A DNA stretch of 17,870 nucleotides from Bacillus sp. sid0103 (GCF_019219025.1 NZ_JAHUWN010000050.1:1-17870); one strand, 5' to 3'; positions 1 through 7,649 are shown, counted from the first letter of the stretch. A program made the numbers and translations. Notes: a model not told the origin generated them from the sequence alone.

Positions 1-28
1 TAAATAATTGGGAATGGTGGTAAACATT

Positions 29-807
29 GTGAAATCCTATCTATCTTCAAGGGCTGAACAATTAAAACCTTCAGGTATTCGTCGTTTCTTGTGACTTAGC
101 GAATAGCATGGGAGGCGTTATTTCATTTAGGAGTAGGGGAGCCAGATTTTTTTACTCCTTGGTCCATATGCCATTCTTCAATTCTGTCGCTAGAAAGCGG
201 GTATACGTCATATACAGAAATAGAAGGACTTTTAGAGCTTCGTAAGGAAATATCTAGTTATATGGAAAGGCGTTTTCATGTTTGCAATTCTCCCAGGTCA
301 GAAATTATTGTAACCATTGGAGGTAGTCAAGCTTTGGATAGTTCTTTGAGAACTATTTTAAATCCAGGGGATGAGGTAATGATTTTAGAACCAAGTTATG
401 TAGCTTATATTGCGTTGGTTTCATTGGCTGGAGGGATTCCAGTGCCAATCGTTACTTCTTTTCAGAATCAGTTTAAACTTACACCAGAAAAAATAAAGCA
501 ATCTATTACTCCGAGAACAAAAGCAATTATTCTTTGTTTTCCGAACAATCCTACAGGAAGTTTGCTAAATAAACAGAAATTGGAAGCAATAGCCGATATT
601 ATCATTGAGCACGATTTATTAGTTATTACAGATGGAATTTATGCAGAATTGACGTATGAAGAAGGCACCTTCTGCTCAATAGCTTCTTTAAAGGGAATAA
701 GAGACCGGACGATTCTTGTATCAGGTTTTTCAAAAGGCTTTGCCATGACAGGGTGGAGATTAGGTTTTATATGTGCCACTGATTCCTTTACGCAACAGAT
801 AGTAAAG
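29..807 (+). pseudogene. PLP aminotransferase class I/II (PatA-like), frameshifted and truncated
   Basis: Fold-type I PLP aminotransferase resembling the PatA/aspartate aminotransferase group. Reading starts at GTG 29 after a GGTGG ribosome site at 16-20 and gives VKSYLSSRAEQLKPSGIRRF. One extra base near 91-93 then breaks the frame, and a second extra base lies near 127-130. After these, the frame reads LGVGEPDFFTPW and stays open. Visible family motifs are GGSQALD, FPNNPTG (substrate and PLP region), a TDGIYAEL aspartate motif, and SGFSKGFAMTGWRLG with the Schiff-base lysine at about nt 733. Similarity stops after GFICATDSFTQQIVK, where the frame runs directly into CysJ sequence, so about the last third of the enzyme is missing. 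It is almost certainly non-functional. The frameshifts and the family are seen directly; the name PatA is inferred from family resemblance. Confidence 0.85.
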
Positions 808-1011
808 TTCGAACATAGTAAAGAATTGTTCGAGTGGATTCAAGCGGGAGCGCATGTTTACGTTTGTGGAGACGAAAAAAACATGGCACATGATGTTCAA
901 AAAACACTTGTTGATATTATTCATCAAGAGGGCAGCTTAAGCAAAGAAAAGTCGGAAGAATATCTAGCTAATATGCAACAACAAATACGATATCAACGCG
1001 ATGTATATTAA
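808..1011 (+). pseudogene. cysJ: CysJ C-terminal remnant fused in frame to the aminotransferase
   Basis: The last 67 codons of this frame match the extreme C-terminus of the sulfite reductase (NADPH) flavoprotein alpha subunit: EHSKELFEWI, then GAHVYVCGDEKNMAHDV, and the terminal QQIRYQRDVY. This is the NADP-binding end of the ferredoxin-NADP reductase-like module, which passes electrons to CysI. The FMN domain, the FAD domain and most of the NADP domain are absent. The piece continues without a stop from a decayed aminotransferase, so the join is a rearrangement, not a base error. A CysI start follows immediately, preserving the usual cysJ-cysI order and suggesting this was the 3' end of a sulfate-assimilation operon. 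Confidence 0.85.
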
Positions 1012-1036
1012 TATAAAAGGAAGGAGTTTTTAATTT

Positions 1037-1117
1037 GTTAAAGACAATAAAGCACCGGATGGTCCCTTAAGTGATGTTGAGCGTATTAAAAAGGAAAGTA
1101 ATTATTTAAGAGGTACC
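1037..1117 (+). pseudogene. cysI: CysI (sulfite reductase hemoprotein) N-terminal remnant
   Basis: A strong ribosome site, AAAGGAAGGAG at 1016-1025, precedes a frame reading [19 protein letters not shown] then ESNYLRGT, the conserved amino terminus of the sulfite reductase beta subunit in Bacillus. The expected ATG before GTT 1037 is TTT, so the start codon is lost. Similarity ends after LRGT; the frame then runs through unrelated codons to a stop near 1200. All siroheme and iron-sulfur domains are missing. It sits 25 bp after the cysJ tail, as in intact cysJI operons. Confidence 0.8.
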
Positions 1118-1473
1118 ATAATCAACAAGAAAAATTGCAACCAAGTATTGAGAACTGAAAACACCATTCAAATCCCCCTCGATTTAATGACTTTTCTCTA
1201 ATTATTTCTATGTATGTAAAAAAAATCCTCCTATTGAAGTGCAATAATTATAGGTTTGGCCTTTTTAAGGTAAGTTATTTATTTGACATTTATATTGGTT
1301 ATGGAAAAGAAATCAAGATTGAGTATGGATTCAAATTCGTCTTGAATTTGTATTCATTTATTTAAAGAATCAATTTTCATTACAAATCCAATACGGGAAG
1401 TAAAAAATCCGTCTACCAAGGGAGTGGTGGACCGAAGGCGCGGATATTAGTTTGGAAATGATTCTTTAAGCAA
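1118..1473. other. Non-coding A+T-rich stretch
   Basis: I see no gene in this roughly 350-bp stretch. It holds the junction after the cysI remnant, short A/T-rich segments, and a terminator for the minus-strand MFS gene at its right end. A TTGACA at about 1283 has no convincing -10 partner. Confidence 0.5.
1402..1432 (-). terminator. Rho-independent terminator of the MFS gene
   Basis: On the minus strand, GTCCACCA and TGGTAGAC form an 8-bp stem with one G-U pair (plus positions 1411-1418 and 1425-1432) around a 6-nt loop, followed by GGA and six T residues (complement of 1402-1407). It lies about 40 bp after the stop codon of the minus-strand MFS gene. Confidence 0.6.
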
Positions 1474-2661
1474 TCAGCCAGTTCCTGTTTCATTCGTTAA
1501 AAATGTTAATCCATAACAAAGAAGCATGAGTAAATAGATTCCAGATACCAGGCCAATCCAATGAAGGCTGATCCAGATAAATCCGCCGGCCCAGCCAATG
1601 ATACTGGAACCCAGATAATAGAATAATAAATAAAGGGAGGAAGCGGTGGCCTTCCGATTCGCTGGAGCTGCCACTCCTACCCATCCACTTGCAGTCGTGT
1701 GCCCGGCGAAAAAACCAAAAGCAAACACGGCGATTCCCAGGATTTTCATCCACAAATTCGAAATAAGAGTCAGCGATGCGCCAACTACAAAAATTAGACA
1801 AGCCAGTCCCATCAATTTTTTACGTGAATGATGGTCAGCCAATTTTCCAAACATGGTCGAACTCCACATGCCGTCCAAGTTCACAATAAATAAAAACCCA
1901 AGAGCGGTTTGGCTTAAATGGTAGGGTGCTTTGGTTAACGGATAACCAATATAGTTAAACAACATGATATACGAACCCATAACCAAAAACCCCATTGTGT
2001 AAATGGGAAACAGCCGTTTACTGCCAAGGACCGCAGCTAATGCTGTCAGATACTTAGTGAAAGGCGTTTTTTCCGTTTTGAAATTCTGCGAACTTGGTAA
2101 ATAAAACCAAAAATATAAACTGCATAGAAAACAAGCGAAGCCCAAGACAGAAAAGGCGATTTGCCATGAAAATAAATCAGTCAATGGACCAATCGCTACA
2201 CGCCCGACAAATCCGCCCACAGCTGTTCCCGCAACATACGCTCCCATCGTACCGCCAATGCTTAACGGAGAAATTTCTTCATTTAAATAAGCAATTGCAA
2301 TGGCGGGAAAACCTGATACACTAATCCCTTCCAACAGTCGAATAAATAGAAAAAACCCAAAGCTGTAACTGAAAGCTGAAATAATCGAAAGGACTGATGT
2401 TACAAACAAAGAAATGGCCATGATTCGCTTCCGGCCGATTCGCCTTGATAAAAATGGAATGAACAATAAGCTTGCTGCAAGGGCAAGTGTAGGCAGCGAA
2501 ATGGATGCACTTGCGGTTGCAGGAGATACTCCGTATTGCTTCGAAAAAACATTAATTAACGGCTGCGGTGCATACAAAACGGCAAAGGTAACAATGCTAC
2601 CAAGCAGCATAGATATTAACACGCGCTGGTAAGCTTTATCTTTTTTCTCTATATACTCCAT
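1474..2661 (-). CDS. MFS transporter, YnfM/YybF-like (drug or sugar efflux type)
   Basis: Major facilitator protein of about 395 residues, the usual size for a 12-helix efflux permease in the cytoplasmic membrane. The N-terminus MEYIEKKDKAYQRVLISMLL leads into helix 1. The loop 2-3 motif A is LSRRIGRKRIM, and LLEGISVSGFPAIAIAYLNEE is the conserved helix 4 to 5 region. A second-half motif, GKLADHHSRKK, marks the repeated domain. I chose ATG 2659-2661 over the longer open frame to 2862. It has AAGGGAA about 11 nt upstream and a promoter just beyond, while the longer extension resembles no transporter and overlaps the tail of another gene. The substrate cannot be told from sequence; YnfM-type arabinose or drug efflux is a family guess. 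It appears intact and monocistronic. Confidence 0.88.
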   Translation of the reverse strand: MEYIEKKDKAYQRVLISMLLGSIVTFAVLYAPQPLINVFSKQYGVSPATASASISLPTLALAASLLFIPFLSRRIGRKRIMAISLFVTSVLSIISAFSYSFGFFLFIRLLEGISVSGFPAIAIAYLNEEISPLSIGGTMGAYVAGTAVGGFVGRVAIGPLTDLFSWQIAFSVLGFACFLCSLYFWFYLPSSQNFKTEKTPFTKYLTALAAVLGSKRLFPIYTMGFLVMGSYIMLFNYIGYPLTKAPYHLSQTALGFLFIVNLDGMWSSTMFGKLADHHSRKKLMGLACLIFVVGASLTLISNLWMKILGIAVFAFGFFAGHTTASGWVGVAAPANRKATASSLYLLFYYLGSSIIGWAGGFIWISLHWIGLVSGIYLLMLLCYGLTFLTNETGTG

Positions 2662-2692
2662 ATTTCTCAGTTCCCTTCTTAAGCCCATTAGT

Positions 2693-2721
2693 ACTTTAGA
2701 ACATAACTGAGAAAAAGTCAA
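2693..2721 (-). promoter_or_regulatory. Sigma-A promoter of the MFS gene
   Basis: On the minus strand, TTGACT (complement of 2716-2721) is followed after 17 bp by TAAAGT (2693-2698), about 30 bp before the chosen ATG. Just upstream is CCAAAC-N-GTTTGG (2726-2738), and 7-bp arms GTACTTT and AAAGTAC (2691-2697 and 2720-2726) bracket the promoter. Either could be an operator. Confidence 0.5.
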
Positions 2722-2842
2722 AGTACCAAACGGTTTGGCATCCATACTATATTGATTCAGGGTGTTCTGTAAGTTGTATATTTCTAAATGCATAAATTCA
2801 CATCTTTTTACATCTGCCATGCCGTTTTTGGACTTATCTGAC

Positions 2843-3122
2843 TTACCCCCTCTTTGATTCAACTGCTACTTTTTTAACACCCGGTTTAACAAACAGCATG
2901 GCAATCATCCCATAACAGCAACAATAGCTGCTCCAACGAACATCGCAGAATATCCCTGATAAGCAACAACTAAATATCCAGTTAATGTAGGAGAAACAAC
3001 TGTTGCAATATTCGTGATAATGTGGGTGATGCCACCATATGTGCCTGCACAGAAGGGGCTCAGTATCAACAGCAACCGTCCAATAAACAGTAATTGGTAA
3101 AAGGTTGAAGGCATTACCTACT
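2843..3122 (-). pseudogene. C-terminal remnant of a second MFS transporter (anion/sugar-acid symporter type)
   Basis: Minus-strand reading gives GNAFNLLPITVYWTVAVDTE, then a one-base shift near 3054-3062, then GTYGGITHIITNIATVVSP, LTGYLVVAYQGYSAMFVGAA, and a second one-base loss near 2909. The frame then ends IAMLFVKPGVKK with a stop at 2843. This is the last two helices and tail of an MFS carrier of the glucarate/galactonate/hexuronate (ACS) group, where TYGGI and NIATxxxPxxTGYLV are typical. The first three quarters of the gene are missing. It points the same way as the intact MFS gene downstream but is from a different MFS subfamily. Confidence 0.75.
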
Positions 3123-3149
3123 GCATGTAAAAGTAGCAGCTATTCGAAA

Positions 3150-3587
3150 AGAACTATTAAAGAATTTGATTAAAGAAAAGCCACCAGAAAAATCCTATGA
3201 TCGGCAATCGACTATATCGCTTTATTGGAAATTTAATTAAAAGCTAACTGAAGAAGGACGACAAGATCTTAATTATGCATTAACGAGATTTCCTGATACT
3301 CAAGAAATATATGCATTTGTACAATATTTTCGTGAATGTATAAACAATTATGACTCCTTGGGTATTCAGAAGCTAATTTCATCCATAAAAAAGGATACCA
3401 TTCCTGAAATCAAAAGTTTCCTATATTATTTACAAAAAGAACTGCAAGCAATCCTTTATCGATTCATTACAAATACAGCAATGGTGTGATAGAAGGGCAA
3501 ATTAATAGATTAAAGACAATAAAAAGAATGCTCTACGGCCGTGCAAGTTTCCCACTATTGAAGAAATGAGTATTATATCGCTGGTAA
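3150..3587 (+). pseudogene. ISL3-family transposase, C-terminal remnant
   Basis: The strand reads KLTEEGRQDLNYALTRFPDT, then IKSFLYYLQKEL, a frameshift near 3455-3470, and SNGVIEGQINRLKTIKRMLY followed by GRASFPLLKK, stop, VLYRW. NGxxEGQINRLKxIKRxxYGRAxFxLL is the signature of the ISL3 DDE transposase C-terminus, holding the catalytic glutamate. A TAA stop lies at about 3236, and the last arginine codon of LLKKRVLYR is TGA at 3567. The zinc-finger N-terminus and the first part of the DDE domain are absent. It is an immobile insertion-sequence relic. Confidence 0.85.
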
Positions 3588-3635
3588 AAAATTATTTTAG
3601 AAAAATAGTATCGACTTCAAAAAAACACTTCTACT

Positions 3636-3660
3636 TATTCACCAGATTTGCGTAAGAACC
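3636..3660. repeat. Possible right terminal inverted repeat of the ISL3 relic
   Basis: TTCACCAGATTTGCGTAAGAACC lies about 50 bp after the transposase tail. Its complement begins GGTTCTTACGC, and ISL3-family ends commonly begin with GG(T/C)TCTT. No matching left end is present in the window, which fits a truncated element. Confidence 0.4.
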
Positions 3661-3995
3661 ATTTTTTAAATGCCAAATACACTTTAAATCGGCCAAGTAA
3701 TGGATTTCATTCATTGCTGATAACATTTCTTTTGCAAATTAATAGGACTCCATTTATAAGTTAGTTAAAGAATATGAAAAGGGTGCACTTTGTAAGACAC
3801 ATTTCAGAAAGACAGTTGTTTTAAAGAATTCGTATAATATAATTTCTACGAATTATAAATAAATATGGTTTAAATGGAAAATTTTATATTACAACTATTA
3901 CCAACTGATAACTTTGAACGCTTTGTTCTAAATTTGTTTAAGTTACATTAAAGAAGGCAAGCCAATTACAGGCTTGCCTTTATCTATATAATGTT
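3661..3995. other. Non-coding stretch after the IS relic
   Basis: This A+T-rich stretch shows no recognisable coding remnant. It ends in a strong terminator hairpin whose parent gene is no longer present. Confidence 0.45.
3954..3983 (+). terminator. Orphan rho-independent terminator
   Basis: AAGGCAAGCC (3954-3963) and GGCTTGCCTT (3971-3980) form a perfect 10-bp stem with a 7-nt loop, with a short T-rich tail. No gene ends just before it, so it probably outlived its gene. Confidence 0.65.
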
Positions 3996-4144
3996 GCGGA
4001 CGTTCGTTTTCACGCAGCGTATCGCTATACACGGATTTCGAAAACGGAGTATTTAAGCCCGCAGACCTGCACCTGACGAACGTGAACGGCATGCTGGACC
4101 AAGTTCTGGCTTGGAGCGGAGCATTAAAGACGCTTCGTTCTTAA
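3996..4144 (+). pseudogene. GC-richer coding remnant, possibly an FMN reductase-like tail
   Basis: After a frame slip near 4032, this segment reads DFENGVFKPADLHLTNVNGM then LDQVLAWSGALKTLRS and stops at 4142-4144. It is visibly richer in G+C than its surroundings and uses codons such as CTG, GCC and CGC that are rare nearby, suggesting a foreign origin. The ending faintly resembles the last helix of NAD(P)H-dependent FMN reductases, but this is a weak guess. The next 60 bp are also GC-rich and carry no recognisable gene. Confidence 0.35.
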
Positions 4145-4295
4145 TTGCCTGGGGCTGTACATGATCGGCAGCCTCATGATGGGATTCATAGAGCATCATT
4201 AAAGGGCGCTATTCTGCATAATGAATAGGAATAAGGGTATTTTATTAATGGTAAGATACCTCTTACTAAAGTTCTGGAATAAGGTCGAGGAAAAG

Positions 4296-4324
4296 TTGAC
4301 AATAAGTTCGTTATTGTTTAAAGT
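4296..4324 (+). promoter_or_regulatory. Sigma-A promoter of the nitroreductase gene
   Basis: A perfect TTGACA (4296-4301) is followed after 17 bp by TAAAGT (4319-4324). It lies about 70 bp before the nitroreductase start, directly next to an operator-like palindrome. Confidence 0.6.
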
Positions 4325-4368
4325 TATATTGAATTCGAGATATATTATATAAAGATATATCGATTCAA
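4325..4368. promoter_or_regulatory. MhqR-like operator
   Basis: TATATTGAATTCGAGATA (4325-4342) is centred on GAATTC, with a TCGAGATA right arm and two mismatches in the left arm. As I recall it, the MhqR box of Bacillus is of the form TATCTcGAATTCgAGATA. A second related site, ATATCGATTCAAGAT, follows at 4357-4371, and the two sites together form an imperfect inverted repeat. The sites sit just after the -10, where a repressor would block initiation. MarR-family MhqR senses quinones and diamide-type electrophiles; its control here is inferred. Confidence 0.5.
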
Positions 4369-4394
4369 GATTATGAAATGGAGGAATCCTTGTT

Positions 4395-5006
4395 ATGACA
4401 ATTGAGTTGAAAACAGATTTTTACACTGCACTTAAAGAAAGACGTTCAATTTACGGCATTAATAAAGATGTACAAGTATCGGATGAAAGAATTAAAGAAA
4501 TTGTAGAATTTGCTGTGAAACATACGCCTTCAGCTTTCAATTCTCAAACGGCACGTCTTGTTGTATTGTCAGGCGAAGCACATAATAAATTATGGGACCT
4601 TACAACTGAAGCATTAAGAAAAGTGGTTGGGGATGGAGACTTTTCAGCAACTCAACAAAAAATGGATTCCTTTAAAGCAGGATATGGTACCGTATTATTC
4701 TTTGAAGATGAAGCTGTTGTTAAATCACTTCAAGAACAATTTGCTCTTTATGCTGATAACTTCCCAATTTGGTCAAATCAAGCATCAGGTATGCACCAAT
4801 TAGTTGTATGGACAGCATTAGAAGCAGAGGGACTAGGAGCAACTTTGCAACACTATAATCCGCTAATTGATGATGAAGTGAAAAAAGAATGGAATATCCC
4901 TAATAATTGGAAACTGATTGCGCAAATGCCATTTGGTAATCCAACAGTTCCAGCAGGTGAAAAAGAATTCCAATCACTTGAAGATCGTGTGAAATTTTAC
5001 AAGTAA
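4395..5006 (+). CDS. mhqN: Nitroreductase family protein, MhqN-like
   Basis: FMN-dependent NAD(P)H oxidoreductase of 203 residues, full length for the MhqN/YdfN group. Residues 15-19 (ERRSI) and 45-50 (SAFNSQ) are the conserved FMN phosphate and ring contacts. The middle has GYGTVLFFED and YADNFPIWSNQ. The C-terminal half has EAEGLGATLQHYNPLID and IAQMPFG, typical of this subfamily. ATG 4395 has GGAGG 10 nt upstream. In B. subtilis the relative is part of the MhqR regulon and helps detoxify quinones and other electrophiles in the cytoplasm. Here the gene stands alone, with its own promoter, a probable MhqR box and its own terminator; no mhqO or mhqP follows. The family is certain; the precise orthology is likely but not proven. 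Confidence 0.85.
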   Translation: MTIELKTDFYTALKERRSIYGINKDVQVSDERIKEIVEFAVKHTPSAFNSQTARLVVLSGEAHNKLWDLTTEALRKVVGDGDFSATQQKMDSFKAGYGTVLFFEDEAVVKSLQEQFALYADNFPIWSNQASGMHQLVVWTALEAEGLGATLQHYNPLIDDEVKKEWNIPNNWKLIAQMPFGNPTVPAGEKEFQSLEDRVKFYK

Positions 5007-5029
5007 TCTAACGCTTATAAAGATCTACT

Positions 5030-5066
5030 AAACCAGTTTCCATTAGCGGAACTGGTTTTTTTTACA
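5030..5066 (+). terminator. Rho-independent terminator of the nitroreductase gene
   Basis: AAACCAGTTTCC (5030-5041) pairs with GGAACTGGTTT (5048-5058) with one bulged T and a 6-nt loop, followed by a T run to 5063. It lies 24 bp after the stop codon. Confidence 0.8.
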
Positions 5067-5083
5067 ATAGGTTTTAAAAGTAG

Positions 5084-5515
5084 GGCAATGGTATAAATTT
5101 ATCCGAAACAACAGTTAAATACATAGATTTACTTCTAGAAAAAAGTGAATACATTCGAACTGAGCTAAGCTCGAAAGTTTTTGCTATTTTTGCTATTAAG
5201 AAAGGAAAAAATTGCAGTGGGTTTGACAGGATTGGTAAGAATTTAGCTGGGAAAGATTTAAGAACGACTGATTTACGAGGATCTTATTTAATTGTTGCTG
5301 ATTTAAGAAATATAGATCTAAGAGGTGTTGATTTTATTAGAACAGATTTACATGTTGCAAATATAAGTGGAGCAAATCTTTCTACAAGTATGTTTTTAAC
5401 CCAAATGCAAATTAATTCAGTTAAAAGTAACGATAAAACTATATTACCTTCGCATATACTGATTATGTTCATTGGGTTAATAACAGCAGAATTCACGGAA
5501 CACTTGGATATTTAA
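5084..5515 (+). pseudogene. Pentapeptide-repeat protein, N-terminally truncated
   Basis: An open frame without a credible start codon reads DLLLEKSEYIRTELSSKVF, then pentapeptide repeats of the A(D/N)LXX type: NLAGK, DLRTT, DLRGS, YLIVA, DLRNI, DLRGV, DFIRT, DLHVA, NISGA, NLSTS. The QMQINSVKSNDKTILP end resembles the tail of Bacillus pentapeptide proteins, where a TKLP motif is followed by a short C-terminus. The last 20 or so residues (HILIMFIGLITAEFTEHLDI) do not fit the family. The repeats fold as a right-handed quadrilateral beta-helix; the function of this subgroup is unknown. With no start and a substituted tail it is probably a pseudogene. Confidence 0.7.
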
Positions 5516-6093
5516 GCCCGATTGAATATAAAAAATGACATCTTAAAAAAGTTGTCTAGTTTAGTGTTGACATACCAAAGACGACGGTTTCTTTATGGAG
5601 AAATCAGATGGCTTTCACTTAAACTAACAGTCGACTTTTGTCTACATTCAACTTCGGTTATTTACTAGCCATTACAGCCTTAAGGCTGTACTTTTTCTTC
5701 AGTAAATAAGGACTTTTTTTGAATCTGATTAAAAGCATACTGAAAGACTTTGGGCGGCAGCACTACGGACTGATCAGAAAGGAAAAAAGATCCCTTTCTG
5801 TCATTCCGTACAGACGTTGAAGTTGTAAGATGGATGGGTGATTCAAAAGAGCTAGTAACCTTACTTAAAGGTCAGCCCAATTTGGGCCGACTTTTTTATT
5901 ATTCCTTAGAATCGTTCATTTCGACCTGGATAGTAAAAGTAAAAAGCTAACGGATACTCTTAGAACTTTTTCGTTTATGTCTAAATCGCTTTTTTATGTC
6001 TTAATTTCAAATTTCTTCAAAGTAATAAGCATTTGCGATTTTTAAATGTCGTTGGCAATGCAAAAAAAAATAGAGCATATAAGCTCCCGTTGA
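5516..6093. other. Non-coding stretch with hairpins
   Basis: No gene is recognisable in nearly 580 bp. Visible structures are an 8-bp hairpin, CAGAAAGG with CCTTTCTG (5775-5782 and 5793-5800), and a terminator at 5871-5897. A short frame around 5725-5820 (SILKDFGRQHYGLIRKEKR and on) matches nothing I know. The right end abuts the kdpD remnant without a promoter I can recognise. Confidence 0.4.
5871..5897 (+). terminator. Orphan rho-independent terminator
   Basis: GTCAGCCC (5871-5878) pairs with GGGCCGAC (5884-5891) with one mismatch and a 5-nt loop, followed by six T residues. The gene it served is not recognisable. Confidence 0.6.
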
Positions 6094-6615
6094 GTATCAG
6101 CCCCACCTACGCTGAATACCGTGATGGCCACCTTTGCCATCCGACCCAATTACATTATAAATGAAAACGCTTACAAATTCAAAGAATATGCATTGATCTT
6201 TGAGGGTATATGCATTCCCCCAATCGAAGTGGATGACGTACTTTTGGAGCAAGTTTTAGTTAATGTATTAAGCAATGCTATTAAGTATTCACCCGATAGA
6301 AGCGATATTGTGCTTTCTGCCAAGAAAAACAAAAATGTGATTGAAATTGCCATTAAAGATGAAGGGGTAGGAATTCCCCCGCATGAATTAGGGCTCATAT
6401 TTAGTAAATTTTACCGTGGGGAATCTACAAGAAATATACCTGGCACCGGGCTTGGCCTAGCTATCTGTAAAGGGATTATTGAAGCACATGGGGGTACCAT
6501 TCGAGCAACAGAAAACAGTCCAAAAGGAACGATTATCACGGTTTATCTTCCCTTGTTTGATCCACCCTTATTGCGAAATGAAAATCTACAAGAAGAAGGT
6601 GTTGAAACATCATGA
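6094..6615 (+). pseudogene. kdpD: KdpD C-terminal remnant (histidine kinase ATPase domain only)
   Basis: The frame opens after a TGA at 6091 and has no ribosome site; GTG 6121 or ATG 6124 are only nominal starts. From about residue 40 it is a HATPase_c domain with an intact N box (NVLSNAIKYSP), G1 box (DEGVGIPP), F box (FSKFYRG) and G2 box (GTGLGLAICKGIIEAHGG), in the KdpD style. The KdpD sensor domain, UspA-like domain, four membrane helices, and the dimerisation domain with the phospho-accepting histidine are all missing; intact KdpD is near 900 residues. The stop overlaps the kdpE start by ATGA, as in kdpDE operons, so translational coupling survives. It cannot autophosphorylate by itself. 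A stray ATPase domain could still be made, but decay is more likely. Confidence 0.8.
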
Positions 6616-7307
6616 CGACGTCTGGAGCAAAAATACTGGTTATCGATGATGAACCTCAGATTCAAAAGTTATTACGTGTTACGCTGCAGGCACAGGGGTT
6701 TGAAATTGTCGCGGCATCATCGGGGGAAGAAGGTATTCTTAAAACGACAATGGTTCGCCCGGATCTTATAGTATTAGATTTAGGATTACCTGATATCCCA
6801 GGTATGGAAGTTCTTCACCGCATTCGCGAATGGACTCAAATACCGTTTATTGTTCTAACGGCAAAGGACCGGGAAGAAGATAAGATTACTGCACTAGATA
6901 GTGGAGCGGATGATTATGTGACGAAACCGTTTGGAATGGGTGAACTCGTTGCTCGGATTCGGGTTGCATTAAGACATAATGCCAAATCACAGGATGAACC
7001 TATCTTGGATTTTGGAAGGCTTGTCATTGATTTGTCTGGGCGAACTGTTGAATTAGATGGCAAGAAAATTAAACTGACCCCAACGGAATATGAACTTTTG
7101 AAAATACTTGCGACCAACGCTGGACGAGTCATGACTCATAAACAATTACTTCAAAAGGTTTGGGGTGGCCATCAATATGATACGGATAGTCATTATTTGC
7201 GAGTATACATCGGGCATTTGCGAAAAAAGATTGAAACTGATTCCGCTAGGCCGAACTTTATCATTACAGAACCAGGAATTGGTTATCGATTTATGACCAA
7301 TACTTAA
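6612..7307 (+). CDS. kdpE: OmpR-family response regulator KdpE
   Basis: Full-length 231-residue response regulator. The receiver domain (about 7-120) has the acidic pair D12-D13, phospho-accepting D56 in LIVLDLGLPD, T83 and K105 in DDYVTKPFGMGEL. The winged-helix DNA-binding domain (about 130-229) has LTPTEYELLKILATNAGRV and the DSHYLRVYIGHLRKKIE recognition region, ending GIGYRFM, as in KdpE. KdpE normally activates the kdpFABC high-affinity potassium ATPase when phosphorylated by KdpD. Here its kinase is reduced to an ATPase fragment and no kdpFABC genes are in the window, so it is an orphan. It may be silent, phosphorylated by another kinase or by acetyl phosphate, or on its way to decay. 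No promoter is visible; expression would need readthrough from upstream. Confidence 0.88.
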   Translation: MTTSGAKILVIDDEPQIQKLLRVTLQAQGFEIVAASSGEEGILKTTMVRPDLIVLDLGLPDIPGMEVLHRIREWTQIPFIVLTAKDREEDKITALDSGADDYVTKPFGMGELVARIRVALRHNAKSQDEPILDFGRLVIDLSGRTVELDGKKIKLTPTEYELLKILATNAGRVMTHKQLLQKVWGGHQYDTDSHYLRVYIGHLRKKIETDSARPNFIITEPGIGYRFMTNT

Positions 7308-7532
7308 TTTTTGACTTAACTTAATTCGTATGTTGAGTTGATTCAGTGTGTAAATTAAAGTAGGAAAGGGAAAGAGGGCAAGCAAAATAGGTAGCAATTT
7401 TTACAAAACTATATAATGAATAGAGAGAATCGGATATACTAAAACTGGTGGATTTGACGTCAGTACAAGTGATTTAATTAGACAAATACTAGTGAAGTGC
7501 TTTAAAAAAAATTTATTTTATGTAGATTTGGC

Positions 7533-7649
7533 GGGGGTTCTCCTGATTTTATATATATCTATTAATTTGCAATTAGAGAGCACAGTCTTCAAAACTGCTT
7601 GAGACCTAACTGTCAGGTCTGGCGGGTTCGATTCCCACGAAGTCCCCCA
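7533..7649 (+). pseudogene. selC: tRNA-Sec-like gene (anticodon UCA), probably degenerate
   Basis: The anticodon arm is CAGT-CTTCAAA-ACTG (7583-7597), with anticodon TCA at 7589-7591 preceded by T and followed by AA, as in bacterial selenocysteine tRNA. A long variable arm follows: AGACCT (7602-7607) and AGGTCT (7615-7620) around a 7-nt loop. The T arm is GCGGG-TTCGATT-CCCAC (7622-7638, one mismatch in the stem). The 3' side ends in CCCCCA at 7649. GGGGGTTC (7533-7540) can pair with GAA-GT-CCCCC as an acceptor stem with a 2-nt bulge. Between the acceptor and anticodon arms are about 42 nt of mostly A/T sequence instead of some 20, so no proper D arm forms. I read it as a decayed selC. No selA, selB or selenoprotein gene is nearby. 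Confidence 0.6.

Noticed and set aside
2662..2862. N-terminal extension of the minus-strand MFS frame
   Set aside because: It has no similarity to transporters, contains the promoter and ribosome site of the shorter frame, and overlaps the tail of the neighbouring MFS pseudogene in another frame.
5284..5496. 70-codon minus-strand frame
   Set aside because: It is the reverse of the pentapeptide repeats; periodic repeats commonly leave such open shadows.
5775..5800. Riboswitch or attenuator
   Set aside because: The hairpin is simple, no conserved aptamer sequence is visible, and no intact gene follows within a sensible distance.
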